Counted from the stretch's first letter, positions 17,301-25,785 are shown. The stretch is 43,054 nucleotides of DNA from Citrobacter freundii (GCA_003243445.1 QFQQ01000054.1:1-43054); one strand, 5' to 3'. Notes: generated by a model not told the origin, from the letters alone. Translations and numbers: made by a program.

Positions 17301-17898
17301 CTCTATTACGGGTATGACTTTATCAACGATCATGACGGGTGTGGGGATCCTCGGTCTGGCCGGTATCGTAATCAAGAACGGGATCCTGGTAATTGAGTTT
17401 GCGGACGAGCTCAGGGCGAGGGGACTTAAAACCCGGGAGGCAGTGGTGCAGGCAGGTAAAACACGTATCATCCCGGTATTATTGACGGCGCTCGCGGCAA
17501 TTCTCGCATTGATCCCGCTGGCAGTAGGCTTCAACATCAATTTCGTGACGCTTTTCTCAGAATTGAACCCGCACATTTTCTTTGGTGGTGATAACGTAGC
17601 GTTCTGGAAACCATTATCATGGACGATCATCTTTGGTCTGGCATTCGCCTTCTTTATGACCCTGATCATGGTGCCAAGTATGTACCTGATCGCAGAAAGA
17701 TTGAAACGCCCGATGCGCAGAATGTACGGCGGTAAATGGATCTCCTTTATGGGGATCCCGCCACTGATCTTCCTCTTCATCCCCCTGATGATTGTGACAA
17801 TGGTATCTCATAACGCAAAAGTCAGACGGAGAAGAAGGCGACTGCAGGCATACAAAGAAGCGAAAGTAAATGAGCAGTTCATCGGCTCCTGGCTATAA
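14305..17898 (+). CDS. RND efflux transporter permease, HAE1-type, enlarged
   Basis: This is the inner-membrane proton-driven pump of the operon, 1197 aa against about 1040 for AcrB. The TM4 proton-relay pair is D420-D421 (GLGIIVDDAIVVIEN) and the TM10 lysine is K1024 (GIVIKNGILVIEFADE). The two large periplasmic loops and the internal repeat are complete. Two features enlarge it. Residues about 530-570 between TM6 and TM7 form two extra hydrophobic helices (FWIFIVVGLLLDVTG and LLIFFGLLMILNVYVI). A further helix at about 1146-1169 follows TM12 and precedes a basic tail (RRRRRRLQ). Related long RND pumps occur in Bacteroidota. Drug, bile or lipid export is possible; the substrate is unknown. 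A terminator follows at 17930-17963. Confidence 0.93.
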   Translation: MSALENFTGKFKHFKPTTWSVKNRTSIYLLMLIVTLWGVNQFVTLPKEQFPDIVIPTIYVQTIYVGNSPKDIENLVTQPIEKQIKGITGAKITKTTSTSIQDYSAITVEFGTDVKVDVALQKVKDAIDKAKQDLPTDLTQEPTALEVSFSDQPIMYVNVSGDYDVVKLKEYAEDLQDRLEELPQINRVDLVGAPEREFQINADNTRMEATGITFDNIEAAVARENLDISGGLLEVGNMKRTLQVKGQIKQADELNKIVIRNTKGAPIYLRDIATIKDTIKETESYARLDGKNVITLNIIKRAGENLIQTSESVNKIVAELKASEFPKNLEVVITGDQSKKTKTSFNELVNSIVIGFVLVLLILMFFMGVTNAFFVALSVPLSMFVAFMFLPAADLIIGSHVTLNFIVLFALLFGLGIIVDDAIVVIENTHRIFMDGKGKISSEQSAMMAAGEVFVPVLAGTLTTLAPFFPLLFWPGIIGKFMVYLPAMLIFTLAASLIVAFIMNPVFAVDFMNHAEEGHKKTKSAIFRKPLFWIFIVVGLLLDVTGAPFFGNLLIFFGLLMILNVYVIDGLIHRFQNRVLPWIMSHYENLLRWALKGWRPVHLLLGAVVLFFLTIFFFVVRQLPVVLFPSADPNQVYVYLKLPVGTDVKYTDSVTRTLEAKVYKVLDMENGKKNPIVESVITNIAIGASDPTSGDRSTRPELGRIQVSFVEFEKREGVSSRPYLDSIRAVVKGIPGAELSVNQEQGGPPTDPPVNIEVASEDFDQLIKTAVSLKNYLDSVNTPGVEELKMDVDLTNPEISMTIDRERAMREGVSTSQIGMQIRTALFGREVSKVKDGEDEYKIQLRNNELQRKNLVDLLNMNIRFQDMSAGGAVKSIPITSVVKVDYTSTLGSVKRKNQKRVITLRSNVLESQGYTPAGVNEQLASAIASFKGKPNGVTIRQTGEGEQMAETSAFLGKALMIALLMILLILVIQFNSVSKSVIILTEIIFSVIGVLLGFSITGMTLSTIMTGVGILGLAGIVIKNGILVIEFADELRARGLKTREAVVQAGKTRIIPVLLTALAAILALIPLAVGFNINFVTLFSELNPHIFFGGDNVAFWKPLSWTIIFGLAFAFFMTLIMVPSMYLIAERLKRPMRRMYGGKWISFMGIPPLIFLFIPLMIVTMVSHNAKVRRRRRRLQAYKEAKVNEQFIGSWL

Positions 17899-17929
17899 GT
17901 GAATTAGTTGTTGTTTTTAAATAATATGT

Positions 17930-17963
17930 AAAGGGTAATTGTTAAACAGATTACCCTTTTTTT
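17930..17963 (+). terminator. Intrinsic terminator of the efflux operon
   Basis: AAAGGGTAAT (17930-17939) pairs perfectly with ATTACCCTTT (17950-17959) across a 10-nt loop, followed by more Ts to 17963. It lies 32 bp past the permease stop codon. Confidence 0.9.
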
Positions 17964-18128
17964 AGTTATCTTAAAGTTATTTTAAAAAAATCTGCGGATT
18001 TGTGCAGCACAATAGAACGTCTCCTTGTCTCTAATGTATGGTTTCTGAAATCAGCGACCAGGATTAACTGCTTAATAATATTTACCTAGTTGGTTTTGTA
18101 TCCGCGCCTATCTAACTGCTTAGCGGAA

Positions 18129-18164
18129 AAAAGCGGCTCCTTTCACCAGGGCCGCTTTTCTTTT
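18129..18164. terminator. Terminator-like hairpin, owner uncertain
   Basis: AAAAGCGGC (18129-18137) pairs with GCCGCTTTT (18151-18159) and is followed by CTTTTT on the plus strand. A-rich sequence on the other side allows minus-strand use too. It could end a small plus-strand RNA, or back up the terminator at 17930. Confidence 0.65.
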
Positions 18165-18413
18165 TCCATTTTATTCATTTAAACCGGGCGATATTGGAGC
18201 CTGCGATTCTGTCGTTTACCAGGATCTTTCACCTTTATACTGAGTCGTCTCCCCGGCTTATTTTACCGGTAAGGAGGAAAAGGCGGTATGGAAGTGCAAA
18301 AAGAAACGGCTTAACTGAACGGCATTGGAATCCAACTTATTTAATATTGAACTATCAAAGCGGCAATGGGTAAATAAGGCATAGGCTTGCATCCCCTTGC
18401 GGCCTTAAAATGC

Positions 18414-18529
18414 TAAAGGTTTAGTCCGTCAGATTAAAAGATCCCCGACATTAGCCTTGCCGGCTAACCTGATCCGGATAGCCGGATCTTCGATTCGATC
18501 TTATAAAAATCTGACTGACTAAACCTTTA
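18414..18529. repeat. 116-bp MITE-like inverted-repeat element
   Basis: The first 22 bases (18414-18435) and last 22 bases (18508-18529) are inverted repeats with one mismatch, sharing AAAGGTTTAGTC and GTCAGATT blocks. The interior has smaller dyads (TTAGCC/GGCTAA and ATCCGGAT). No coding content. It starts 20 bp past the stop of the M16 gene. The ends differ from those of the 42764-42958 family, although both contain TTTAGT. Confidence 0.65.
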
Positions 18530-18549
18530 ACTATTACTACAAAATCTTC

Positions 18550-21405
18550 CTAGAAAGCTTTTTTCTCTACTGGCTTACCATCTGAATCCAGCTCGATGAT
18601 TTCATATCCAAGTTTTTGCAAACCGGGCAGGATCTTCGCCTTATCCCCTACAACAAGAATGTTCATTTTAGTGGGGTCCAGCCATTTTTTCGCCAGCGCA
18701 TCGATCTCAGCTTTCGTCATATTTGCCACGATCTTGCTTTGCTGATCCACATAATCCGCAGGCAGGTTATTGTCCAGGATGTTTCCGATGAAGCCAGCTT
18801 TCTGAAAACCTGTTTCATAGCGGAGCGCGTCACGCTGACCAATCGCACTCTTCATGAAGGAAAGCTCTTCGTCCGTGATACCTTTCTCGTTATACCCTTT
18901 GATCTCTTTCATGATCTCGATCAGTGCACTGTCTGTAGCATTAGCACGGATACCAGCACTGAATTCGAAATCACCTGTTTGTTTGCCGCTGGTGAAGCCG
19001 CTGCGTGCACCATACGTCCAGCCTTTATCTTCACGAAGATTCAGGTTCAGGCGGCTATTGAATGCGCCACCAAGATTATAATTCATCAACCCTGATTTGT
19101 AATACTCACCCGTTGCGTCATATTTCATACCTGTTACATATCCGACACGGAATTCTGTTTGTGCAGCTTTAGGTACGTCAACCAGGTAGACCTTTGTCTT
19201 TTCTACAACCGGTACAGCAGCGATGGCAGGGATTTCGACTTTCTTGTTGGGCAGCTTACTCAGGAAAGAAAGTTTCGGCAGGATCTCATTTTCTGTGACG
19301 TCACCGACTACAACTACTTCGGTTCCCTGAGAAGTCATATAGTTATCGTAATACGCCTGAATATCAGCCAGGGTAATATTCTTTACAGTCTCTTCATTAC
19401 CGTCGCCGGAGATACCCAGGATGTGATTCGAACCATAGTTCACTTTTGCAAAAACATTGCTTGCGACAGAAGATGGTTGCGTTTTAGCAACACGGAAGCT
19501 TTCCAGGTTCTGTTTTTTGAAACGATCAAAAGCCTCCTGGGTGAATTTCGGACTGAACATTCTTTCCTGCAGCAATGCAAGTGTGGCGTCCAGGTTCTTT
19601 TTCTGGGTTTGTACCTGGAAGGTGATGTCTTCGTCTCCGCTGAACACAGAAATCGAGCTTCCCAGTTTTTGCAACTCACGGCTCATGGCTTCCGCAGTCC
19701 GGTTTTTTGTGTCATCGCTCATCATATCAGTGAAGAATGAGGCAAGGCCAGCTTTGGACATGTTATTTGCTTCAAGCAAATGTCCGCCCGGGATTTTTAC
19801 TGATAGCGTAACTGTAGGCAGTTCGGTGTTTTCTGTACCGATCACTTTAATACCGCCATCGAGATCTTTTTTCCAGAACGCAGGAACTTTTACAACCGGG
19901 TTTGGTCCGTTACCCGGCATTTTACTGCGGTCGAATTTATCCTTCGCTTTCACATATTTCAGTCCTTCATAGCCATAGTGAGGACGAACATAACCTGTGG
20001 TATCGATCGTAAAGTTGTTGTCGGCTACAAGCATTTTCTGATCAGAGCCCTTTGGCAGCACGCTTACCACAACAGGGTGTTTCAGTTTTACGTATTTGTT
20101 ATAAACACGCATTACGTCTTCTTTTGTCACCGCCTGATAGTTTTTCAGCAGTTTACCGATCATATTGGGGTTACCGGTAAATGTCTGAAACGCGGCCAGC
20201 TGTGATACTTTACCTGCAACACTTTGCAGACCGTTGATCAATTGTGATTCATAGCCACCTTTGAATTTTGCAATGTCATCATCTGTAACACCTCTTGCTT
20301 CAAAACTGTCAAGCGCATTGTCCAGCAGATAATACATACTTGACAATGGTTTGCCGGGATAAGGAATGATCTGGAAGATGAAAGAGCCAGACAGCTCCTG
20401 CAGGCTGCTGAAGCATCCGGCGTTGAGTGCCAGTTGCTTCTTAACCAGTTGTTGATACAGTACTGAATTGTTGCCCTGACCAAGGATCTGTGCGAGACAA
20501 GCCAGTGCCGCCTGATCTTCATGATAGCTTGGAACAGTAGGAAAGCTCTCTACCAGCATTGGCAGACGGGCGTAATTATCAGTATAAGATACAAAACGGT
20601 GAGTAGGCAGAACCGGAACCATTGGTTTCATGTTCTCTACTTTCGGTCCCCGGGGTATGCCGCCAAAGTATTTGTCGACCAGCTTCAAAACGTCTTTCGG
20701 AGCAACATCGCCACCGATGGTCAGGGTCGCATTGTTTGGTCCGTACCAGCGGAGGAAGAAGTTTTTCAGGTCATTTACATCCACTCTGTTCAGGTCCTCA
20801 ATATAGCCGATGGTCATCCAGGAATAAGGGTGGCCATACGGGTACATATTCTTTGACATCACTTCGCTCAACAAGCCATAAGGAGAGTTGTCAACCCGCT
20901 CGCCGCGTTCGTTTTTGACGGTCTCACGCTGGATCTCAAATTTCTTCTGGGTAACGGCATCAAGCAGGAAGCCCATACGATCCGCCTCAAGCCACAGCAT
21001 TTTTTCAAGCTGGTTTGACGGAACGGTTTCGAAATAGTTCGTTCTGTCCGTATTGGTTGAACCATTCAATGTACCTCCGGCTTCGGTTACGATCTTGAAA
21101 TGCTGTTCGTCGCCAACGTGATCTGAGCCCTGGAACATCATGTGTTCAAAGAAGTGAGCAAATCCTGATTTGCCGATCTCCTCGCGGGCAGAGCCTACGT
21201 GATAAGTTACATCAACGTGTACAACAGGATCGCTATGATCTTCGTGAATGATCACAGTCAGCCCGTTTGGTAATACATATTTCTCGTAAGGAATGACCAG
21301 CTCATTACCCTGGCGGGTCACCTTCTCTACTAATTTGGCTTGTGCGTTTGCCGCTGCCGATGTCAGCACGGATAACGCCGTTACCACAAGGAATTTTTGT
21401 CTCAT
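18550..21405 (-). CDS. M16 family zinc metallopeptidase (insulinase-like), paralog 1
   Basis: This is a 951-aa exported peptidase with a signal peptide (MRQKFLVVTALSVLTSAAANAQ) and the inverted zinc motif HFFEH at residues 84-88, with E166 (VKNERGE) as the likely third ligand. It contains the two tandem M16 halves. Only the first has the active site; the second half (from about residue 480) carries the substrate-binding R/Y-type motif in LNLREDKGWTYGARS. M16 enzymes cut peptides held in a closed chamber. Such two-domain Bacteroidota members act in the periplasm, perhaps on imported peptides. I choose start 21405 because the ATG at 21432 adds nine residues before a standard signal peptide. It is a close paralog of the gene at 38658-41555, about 17 kb away. 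Confidence 0.92.
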   Translation of the reverse strand: MRQKFLVVTALSVLTSAAANAQAKLVEKVTRQGNELVIPYEKYVLPNGLTVIIHEDHSDPVVHVDVTYHVGSAREEIGKSGFAHFFEHMMFQGSDHVGDEQHFKIVTEAGGTLNGSTNTDRTNYFETVPSNQLEKMLWLEADRMGFLLDAVTQKKFEIQRETVKNERGERVDNSPYGLLSEVMSKNMYPYGHPYSWMTIGYIEDLNRVDVNDLKNFFLRWYGPNNATLTIGGDVAPKDVLKLVDKYFGGIPRGPKVENMKPMVPVLPTHRFVSYTDNYARLPMLVESFPTVPSYHEDQAALACLAQILGQGNNSVLYQQLVKKQLALNAGCFSSLQELSGSFIFQIIPYPGKPLSSMYYLLDNALDSFEARGVTDDDIAKFKGGYESQLINGLQSVAGKVSQLAAFQTFTGNPNMIGKLLKNYQAVTKEDVMRVYNKYVKLKHPVVVSVLPKGSDQKMLVADNNFTIDTTGYVRPHYGYEGLKYVKAKDKFDRSKMPGNGPNPVVKVPAFWKKDLDGGIKVIGTENTELPTVTLSVKIPGGHLLEANNMSKAGLASFFTDMMSDDTKNRTAEAMSRELQKLGSSISVFSGDEDITFQVQTQKKNLDATLALLQERMFSPKFTQEAFDRFKKQNLESFRVAKTQPSSVASNVFAKVNYGSNHILGISGDGNEETVKNITLADIQAYYDNYMTSQGTEVVVVGDVTENEILPKLSFLSKLPNKKVEIPAIAAVPVVEKTKVYLVDVPKAAQTEFRVGYVTGMKYDATGEYYKSGLMNYNLGGAFNSRLNLNLREDKGWTYGARSGFTSGKQTGDFEFSAGIRANATDSALIEIMKEIKGYNEKGITDEELSFMKSAIGQRDALRYETGFQKAGFIGNILDNNLPADYVDQQSKIVANMTKAEIDALAKKWLDPTKMNILVVGDKAKILPGLQKLGYEIIELDSDGKPVEKKAF

Positions 21406-21529
21406 AAATGATTGCTTTAAGGAAGAAAGCAATGTAGTGAATAATGAGCGGAATTAGCCGCCGGTAGTCAAAATCTGCCTGTATATCATATCCGTACCCC
21501 CCGCACGAATGCAACCCCCAGGTCCATTT

Positions 21530-23281
21530 TTAATTTTCTTCTAATAAAAGCTCAGGGTATGAACGGTTTATGAACTCAAGCTGCTTACCTGTAAGAAATA
21601 TATAACCCGCTTCCTGACCGTTATAGACGCATTGATAAAACTTACCTCCGGCCGCACTTTCACTTAGTGCCCTTTGAAATAAGTCAAAAAACTCCGGTTG
21701 TAGCCAGTCATCTTCAAATGCAAGCTGGGTCTCGTATTGCTTGCCGTCCATCACAAAACCATACTTGATTTTTTTGGCTTTTTTCCACCCTGTCCTGAAT
21801 TCGTCCTTTATGCCGGTAACAGTCACCCTGCCCCCGGTTGCCTGGGCAAACTTTTTTGTTAACTCCTCGTACGGGTTCTCGAGATTGCCGGCCTCCCAGT
21901 CAAATTGAACAATCGTTCCGGGAAACACGGATAAGAAATCGCTAAGTGTATTTACTGAAGAGCCAAGTGCATTTCTTTTTGCTTTGTCAATTTCATCGCC
22001 GGAAAGACCTTTGAAAAAATCATTGGCAGAAAACGAATCGATTAACTGATCAATGTTTTTCCGGCTCAAAACGGTGTTATAGCTTTCACTGCTGATCATC
22101 TGTGAATTTTTTGAAACCTGTTCAGCCTCGCCTTCCTTCAATAAAAGCAAGCCGACCTGGTCCGGCGGAAGAAATTCCCGTTTTGAGGAATAATTCTGTG
22201 GCGTTATTGTATATAAACGGTAGAGCGATGACTGATCCCGCAACCATTGATTAACGACCTTTTGAAAACCTTCGCCGATCCGTACCGGCGGAACCTCGCG
22301 CAATTCGCCTCTCTTCGTTGGTTTCTCAAAGCCATAGAAGCATTTATGTTCGTATCTGACTCCACCTGCTAGGAAATTTAGGTTCAGTTCCAGTTCAGTC
22401 AGGGTTGCTGTCTTTTTTTCTATGATTTTCGTCTGCAGGTCTGAGTATTCAAAAGATGGGATCAATCGCCGCACACTGTCAAAAATTATCCTGTATATAA
22501 TAGCTGGCGAACTGTCTTCTTTTGATAGATCGACAAATACATACAGGTCGCTATAGGCTAATATTTCCGGAATAGTTTTCAGTGATGAGTCACGATACGA
22601 GTCTACTAATTGCTGTTGTGCTCGCTGATCAATCAGGCCCAATGTGACCAGTTTATTGACGTATTCAATTTGTTCATTCTTGTGAAAACCATAAAGCCGA
22701 TGGGCACTAGATTCGGAGGACATTATTTTCAGCAGATCTTTCTCAAAATTGATCGACATTTCATTGATCAGCTTTAAACATCTGTCATATATCTTATCGT
22801 CAATCAGACCGATCTCCCTGATATCATTTAATGTTCTTCTTAAGGTCAGGCCTGCTGCACTTCTGTTCCTGTCGATATAATCCTTATCAAGTTCACGGTG
22901 TCCGATGAAATCTCCGAATGAAATAGTCATTGCTTTTCTACCCGTCGGCTCAGGCTTGATGTGTCCTTCCGCTTTTTGAAGATTATCTATTCTTCTCAAC
23001 AATGCGGTCGCAAAAGCCTGGGAGCAAAATTCAAGAATGCTTTCTTTTGCCGGGTCGGTTGAGGTATAGGAATATTCATTTACGGTTGACGCGTAGTCAA
23101 CTTCTATATCTCTTGCGTTGATCTTTTTTACAAGCATTTCGCCTCCTTCAGGGGTCAGTATCTTTCTTGCAACAAGTTGATCCGCGTAGTATCGAAGCTC
23201 CTGTTCGCTGATGATTTGAGCATTGCCATGGATTGCCATAAACAGAGTAAAAGGGAAGAATATGTTGCGGAATCTCTTCAC
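21530..23281 (-). CDS. Exported protein of unknown function, 583 aa
   Basis: Not recognised. It starts with a signal peptide (MKRFRNIFFPFTLFMAIHGNAQ), so it is periplasmic or surface-located. The N-terminal half has recurring short helical segments of the form h..L...G(L)I(D)......L: LVARKILTPEGGEMLVKKI (about 32-50), IREIGLIDDKIYDRCLKLI (about 150-168) and VNKLVTLGLIDQRAQQQLV (about 206-224). Later parts contain an alpha/beta segment (VTVTGIKDEFRTGWKKAKKIKYGF) and a C-terminal stretch, YQCVYNGQEAGYIFLT. No catalytic motif or membrane helix is visible. It lies divergent to the DUF1444-like gene with 294 bp between starts, and downstream on the same strand is the M16 gene, about 125 bp away. 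Confidence 0.6.
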   Translation of the reverse strand: MKRFRNIFFPFTLFMAIHGNAQIISEQELRYYADQLVARKILTPEGGEMLVKKINARDIEVDYASTVNEYSYTSTDPAKESILEFCSQAFATALLRRIDNLQKAEGHIKPEPTGRKAMTISFGDFIGHRELDKDYIDRNRSAAGLTLRRTLNDIREIGLIDDKIYDRCLKLINEMSINFEKDLLKIMSSESSAHRLYGFHKNEQIEYVNKLVTLGLIDQRAQQQLVDSYRDSSLKTIPEILAYSDLYVFVDLSKEDSSPAIIYRIIFDSVRRLIPSFEYSDLQTKIIEKKTATLTELELNLNFLAGGVRYEHKCFYGFEKPTKRGELREVPPVRIGEGFQKVVNQWLRDQSSLYRLYTITPQNYSSKREFLPPDQVGLLLLKEGEAEQVSKNSQMISSESYNTVLSRKNIDQLIDSFSANDFFKGLSGDEIDKAKRNALGSSVNTLSDFLSVFPGTIVQFDWEAGNLENPYEELTKKFAQATGGRVTVTGIKDEFRTGWKKAKKIKYGFVMDGKQYETQLAFEDDWLQPEFFDLFQRALSESAAGGKFYQCVYNGQEAGYIFLTGKQLEFINRSYPELLLEEN

Positions 23282-23575
23282 GGTTTTAATGAGGTTTAAT
23301 CAGTGATTTTCTGTTCTAATGTAATTTATTGATGCCGGATAGTTGTTTCAATAACAAGGTTCACCGGCTGAATTATTCTGCAAATATTCAAAATCTATCA
23401 GGATCAAGCCGCGGGAAAAAAACATTATTTAGCCGTTTTTTTCCCAAGGTTTCAGCTACTCAGTGATTGTAGTTTTATCCTGTTAATGATTCACGATCTG
23501 CTGGCCACGGCCCGATAAAAGCTGGATAAGCAGGCGATGGTCCCCTGATCTTTTAATCTTTTTAAACAGACGAAT
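23282..23575. other. Divergent intergenic region with hairpins
   Basis: Between two divergent starts. The main feature is the perfect inverted repeat GGGAAAAAAAC (23413-23423) and GTTTTTTTCCC (23435-23445). A smaller TTGTT/AACAA stem inside a GCCGG/CCGGC pair sits near 23334-23373. No gene and no clear -7 box were found. Confidence 0.5.
23413..23445. terminator. Perfect hairpin with A/T-rich stem, possible operator or terminator
   Basis: The 11-bp arms GGGAAAAAAAC and GTTTTTTTCCC are perfect with an 11-nt loop. It resembles an intrinsic terminator in shape but sits in front of two divergent genes, where termination would be unexpected. A leader-RNA attenuator or a DNA-binding site is an equally good reading. 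Confidence 0.35.
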
Positions 23576-24523
23576 ATGCGAACACATAATTATCCGGGAA
23601 GCGTAGTTCCCAGCTGGGCGGCTTTTTTCTCACATGAGCAATATCAAGGCTTTATGCAGCACGTACTTAATTATTTTTCCGGAAAACAGATTAGCTATCA
23701 TGTTCACGAGGGAGCTGTCTTGCATACAGATTCTGCGAAGCAGCATTTTGGAAAGATGGGCCTATTAAACCTTGCTCAGCTTTGCCGTTTAAAACCCGAG
23801 CATGAATGGCAAAATACGATCCGGCAGCACTTTGACGGTCTGATGAATGCTACAAGTACTGAACGGGCTTTCAGTTCAAAAGCGCATGACTTTTCTTTTG
23901 TGAAAGATCATATTGCGGTTCGTGTCTATCCCACAGAATATATCAATGCGATCAAAGACGGTCTGATCATCGGTCGCTCCGTTACGGATGGTTTATATGC
24001 GATGCTTGTCTTTGATCTGCCGGATAGTATAGTGGGAGTGAGGCCTGAGCAGACCATTCAATGGAATATGACCAACCAGGAATTATTTGAACTGGGACTC
24101 GAGAATATTCGAAATAAATATCGTTTCAGACCAGCGCCACAGTTGCTGGATGGAGTTAGTTTTCATTTGCTGGTGGAAGATCATCACTATACCCCGAACA
24201 TTTTGTTTGATCTGGAAAAAATGGAGGCATTAAAGACTGATCACGGGATACTTGTGGGTGTGCCTAACCGTCATGCGGTGCTGATCCATCCCATGGCAGA
24301 TATCAAAGTCATGCAGGCCATTAACCGGATGATACCTGCGATACATGGCATGTATAAAGATGGTCCCGGGTCCATAAGTGAGAAATTGTACTGGTTGATG
24401 AACGGGAAATTTATCCCTTTACCGTACGCGATCGATGCAAGGAATATCACGCTCGATCCTCCGGAATCATTCTTAAATATACTGGCGTTTCTTAGCGGAG
24501 GCGAGGATAGATCTGTTGCGTGA
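23576..24523 (+). CDS. DUF1444-like (YtpQ-like) protein
   Basis: This 315-aa protein has no signal peptide. Its architecture resembles DUF1444/YtpQ: a central part running from IAVRVYPTEYINAI (about residues 118-131) through LVFDLPDSIVGVRPEQTIQWNMTNQELFELGLENIR, and a C-terminal part with HGILVGVPNRHAVLIHPM followed by a helical segment and ISEKLYWLMNGKFIPL. In YtpQ the equivalent blocks are an RIYPVIRS-like strand, an aromatic strand leading into a helix, and an AISVPHQDVLIL strand. The match is by pattern, not alignment. YtpQ's own function is unknown. The gene is monocistronic and meets the esterase gene head-on at a terminator hairpin. Confidence 0.55.
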   Translation: MRTHNYPGSVVPSWAAFFSHEQYQGFMQHVLNYFSGKQISYHVHEGAVLHTDSAKQHFGKMGLLNLAQLCRLKPEHEWQNTIRQHFDGLMNATSTERAFSSKAHDFSFVKDHIAVRVYPTEYINAIKDGLIIGRSVTDGLYAMLVFDLPDSIVGVRPEQTIQWNMTNQELFELGLENIRNKYRFRPAPQLLDGVSFHLLVEDHHYTPNILFDLEKMEALKTDHGILVGVPNRHAVLIHPMADIKVMQAINRMIPAIHGMYKDGPGSISEKLYWLMNGKFIPLPYAIDARNITLDPPESFLNILAFLSGGEDRSVA

Positions 24524-24558
24524 ATGACCGCAGGTGAGATAAACTCATGGAAACAAAA

Positions 24559-24583
24559 AGCGGTCTTCCGAATGAAGACCGCT
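24559..24583. terminator. Bidirectional terminator between convergent genes
   Basis: AGCGGTCTTC (24559-24568) and GAAGACCGCT (24574-24583) form a perfect 10-bp stem with a 5-nt loop. It lies between the convergent DUF1444-like and esterase genes. The A-rich run before it gives a T tract on the minus strand, so it mainly suits the esterase transcript. Confidence 0.8.
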
Positions 24584-24607
24584 AATATGCTGATAATTCT
24601 ATTTTGT

Positions 24608-25651
24608 TCATTTCAATGCTTCCCTGATCACTGCTGCTGCTTGTAAAATAGCAGTTTTAACAGCGGGAACGTTTGAGATAGGATTCAACAGACCATAGTC
24701 GTGGATCAGACCGCTGTATCTTGTAAGCGTGGTTGGAACACCTGCTTCATCCAGCTTGCGTGCGTATGCTTCGCCTTCATCTCTGAGCACATCGTTTTCA
24801 GCTGTTTGAACCAGTGCAGGAGGCAAACCTTTCAGTTGTTCCAATGAAGCCTGAAGTGGAGAAGCATATATTTCTTTGCGTTTATCTTTTTCAGGGAGAT
24901 AAGCATCCCAGAACCAGATCATCATGTTTTTTGTGAGAAAACGTTCTTCTGCAAATTGATTGTAAGATCCTGTTTCGAAGTTTGCATCAGTTACAGGCCA
25001 CAGCAGCACTTGCAGTTTGATTTTGGGACCTTTTTTATCCTTTGCCATCAGCGCGGTCACAGCTGTCATGTTACCACCAACGCTGTTACCGACAACAGCG
25101 AGATTTTTTCCGTTTACGCCGATTTCATTTCCATGTTCAGCAACCCATTCTGTTGCAGCATAGATCTGGTTAATGGCTTTAGGGTAACGCGCTTCGGGGG
25201 AAGGGGAATAATCAGGAAACACAGCTACTGCACCGCTTTCAACCACGAGATCTCTTACGAGTCTTCTGTGTGTGGGATAATCGCCCAGTATCCATCCGCC
25301 GCCGTGAATGAAAATAAATACAGGAGAATTCGGTTTTGCGTTCAATGGTTTGGTGATGTGTATCTTAACGGTTTCTCCGTTTTGTGTGATCGTTTTTTCA
25401 GTTTCGGTGATGCCGGAATAATCGACTTCTACAGATTTTTGTGCGCCGACCAGCACCTGGCGTGCATCGGCTGGACTAAGCTGTTCAAGAGGTTTGCCGC
25501 CACCTGAATTGAGCGCTTTGAGGAATGCTCTTATCTGGGTTAAGATCTGTGGATCATTTTCCGCTTTTACTGTTTGTGCCATGGTTAAAGAGTTTAAAGT
25601 CGTAAAGAATATTGTTGCAATTACAATTCTGTATAAAAAATTCGGTTTCAT
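24608..25651 (-). CDS. Alpha/beta hydrolase, HSL-type esterase/lipase
   Basis: This is a 347-aa exported esterase with a signal peptide ending around MAQ (residues 24-26). The hormone-sensitive-lipase family pattern is complete: oxyanion-hole motif HGGG at 116-119, nucleophile S190 in GNSVGG (the usual GDSAGG with Asp and Ala replaced), acid D287 in TAENDVLRDEG, and H317 in SGLIHDYG. Substrates of the family are short acyl esters. Residues 27-75 form the helical cap typical of HSL enzymes. It is divergent from the LOG-family gene (about 160 bp) and convergent with the DUF1444-like gene. The Asn in place of Asp at 189 is a tolerated variant in this family. Confidence 0.9.
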   Translation of the reverse strand: MKPNFLYRIVIATIFFTTLNSLTMAQTVKAENDPQILTQIRAFLKALNSGGGKPLEQLSPADARQVLVGAQKSVEVDYSGITETEKTITQNGETVKIHITKPLNAKPNSPVFIFIHGGGWILGDYPTHRRLVRDLVVESGAVAVFPDYSPSPEARYPKAINQIYAATEWVAEHGNEIGVNGKNLAVVGNSVGGNMTAVTALMAKDKKGPKIKLQVLLWPVTDANFETGSYNQFAEERFLTKNMMIWFWDAYLPEKDKRKEIYASPLQASLEQLKGLPPALVQTAENDVLRDEGEAYARKLDEAGVPTTLTRYSGLIHDYGLLNPISNVPAVKTAILQAAAVIREALK

Positions 25652-25785
25652 GATAGTTGGTTTGTTTTATGTTTTATTTGATTGTTTGATAACACAAAGC
25701 TAGAGCGGGAATAAAGTGGTGTCAATGCATATATTACGGATTATATTGTACTTTTTTCCCGGCCGGCCTGAAATGATGGTTCGGC

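Larger units (their letters stand above)
17964..18549. other. Gene-poor region between efflux operon and M16 gene
   Basis: Nearly 590 bp without a supported gene. It contains a second terminator-like hairpin at 18129-18164 that cannot belong to the efflux operon, which already has its own, and the 116-bp inverted-repeat element at 18414-18529. The sequence before the hairpin (about 17970-18128) could encode a small untranslated RNA, but no clear promoter is seen. Confidence 0.5.

Noticed and set aside
18292..18318. Tiny ORF of eight codons (MEVQKETA) after an AAGGAGG-like site
   Set aside because: Far too short to support as a gene; probably chance in an intergenic region.
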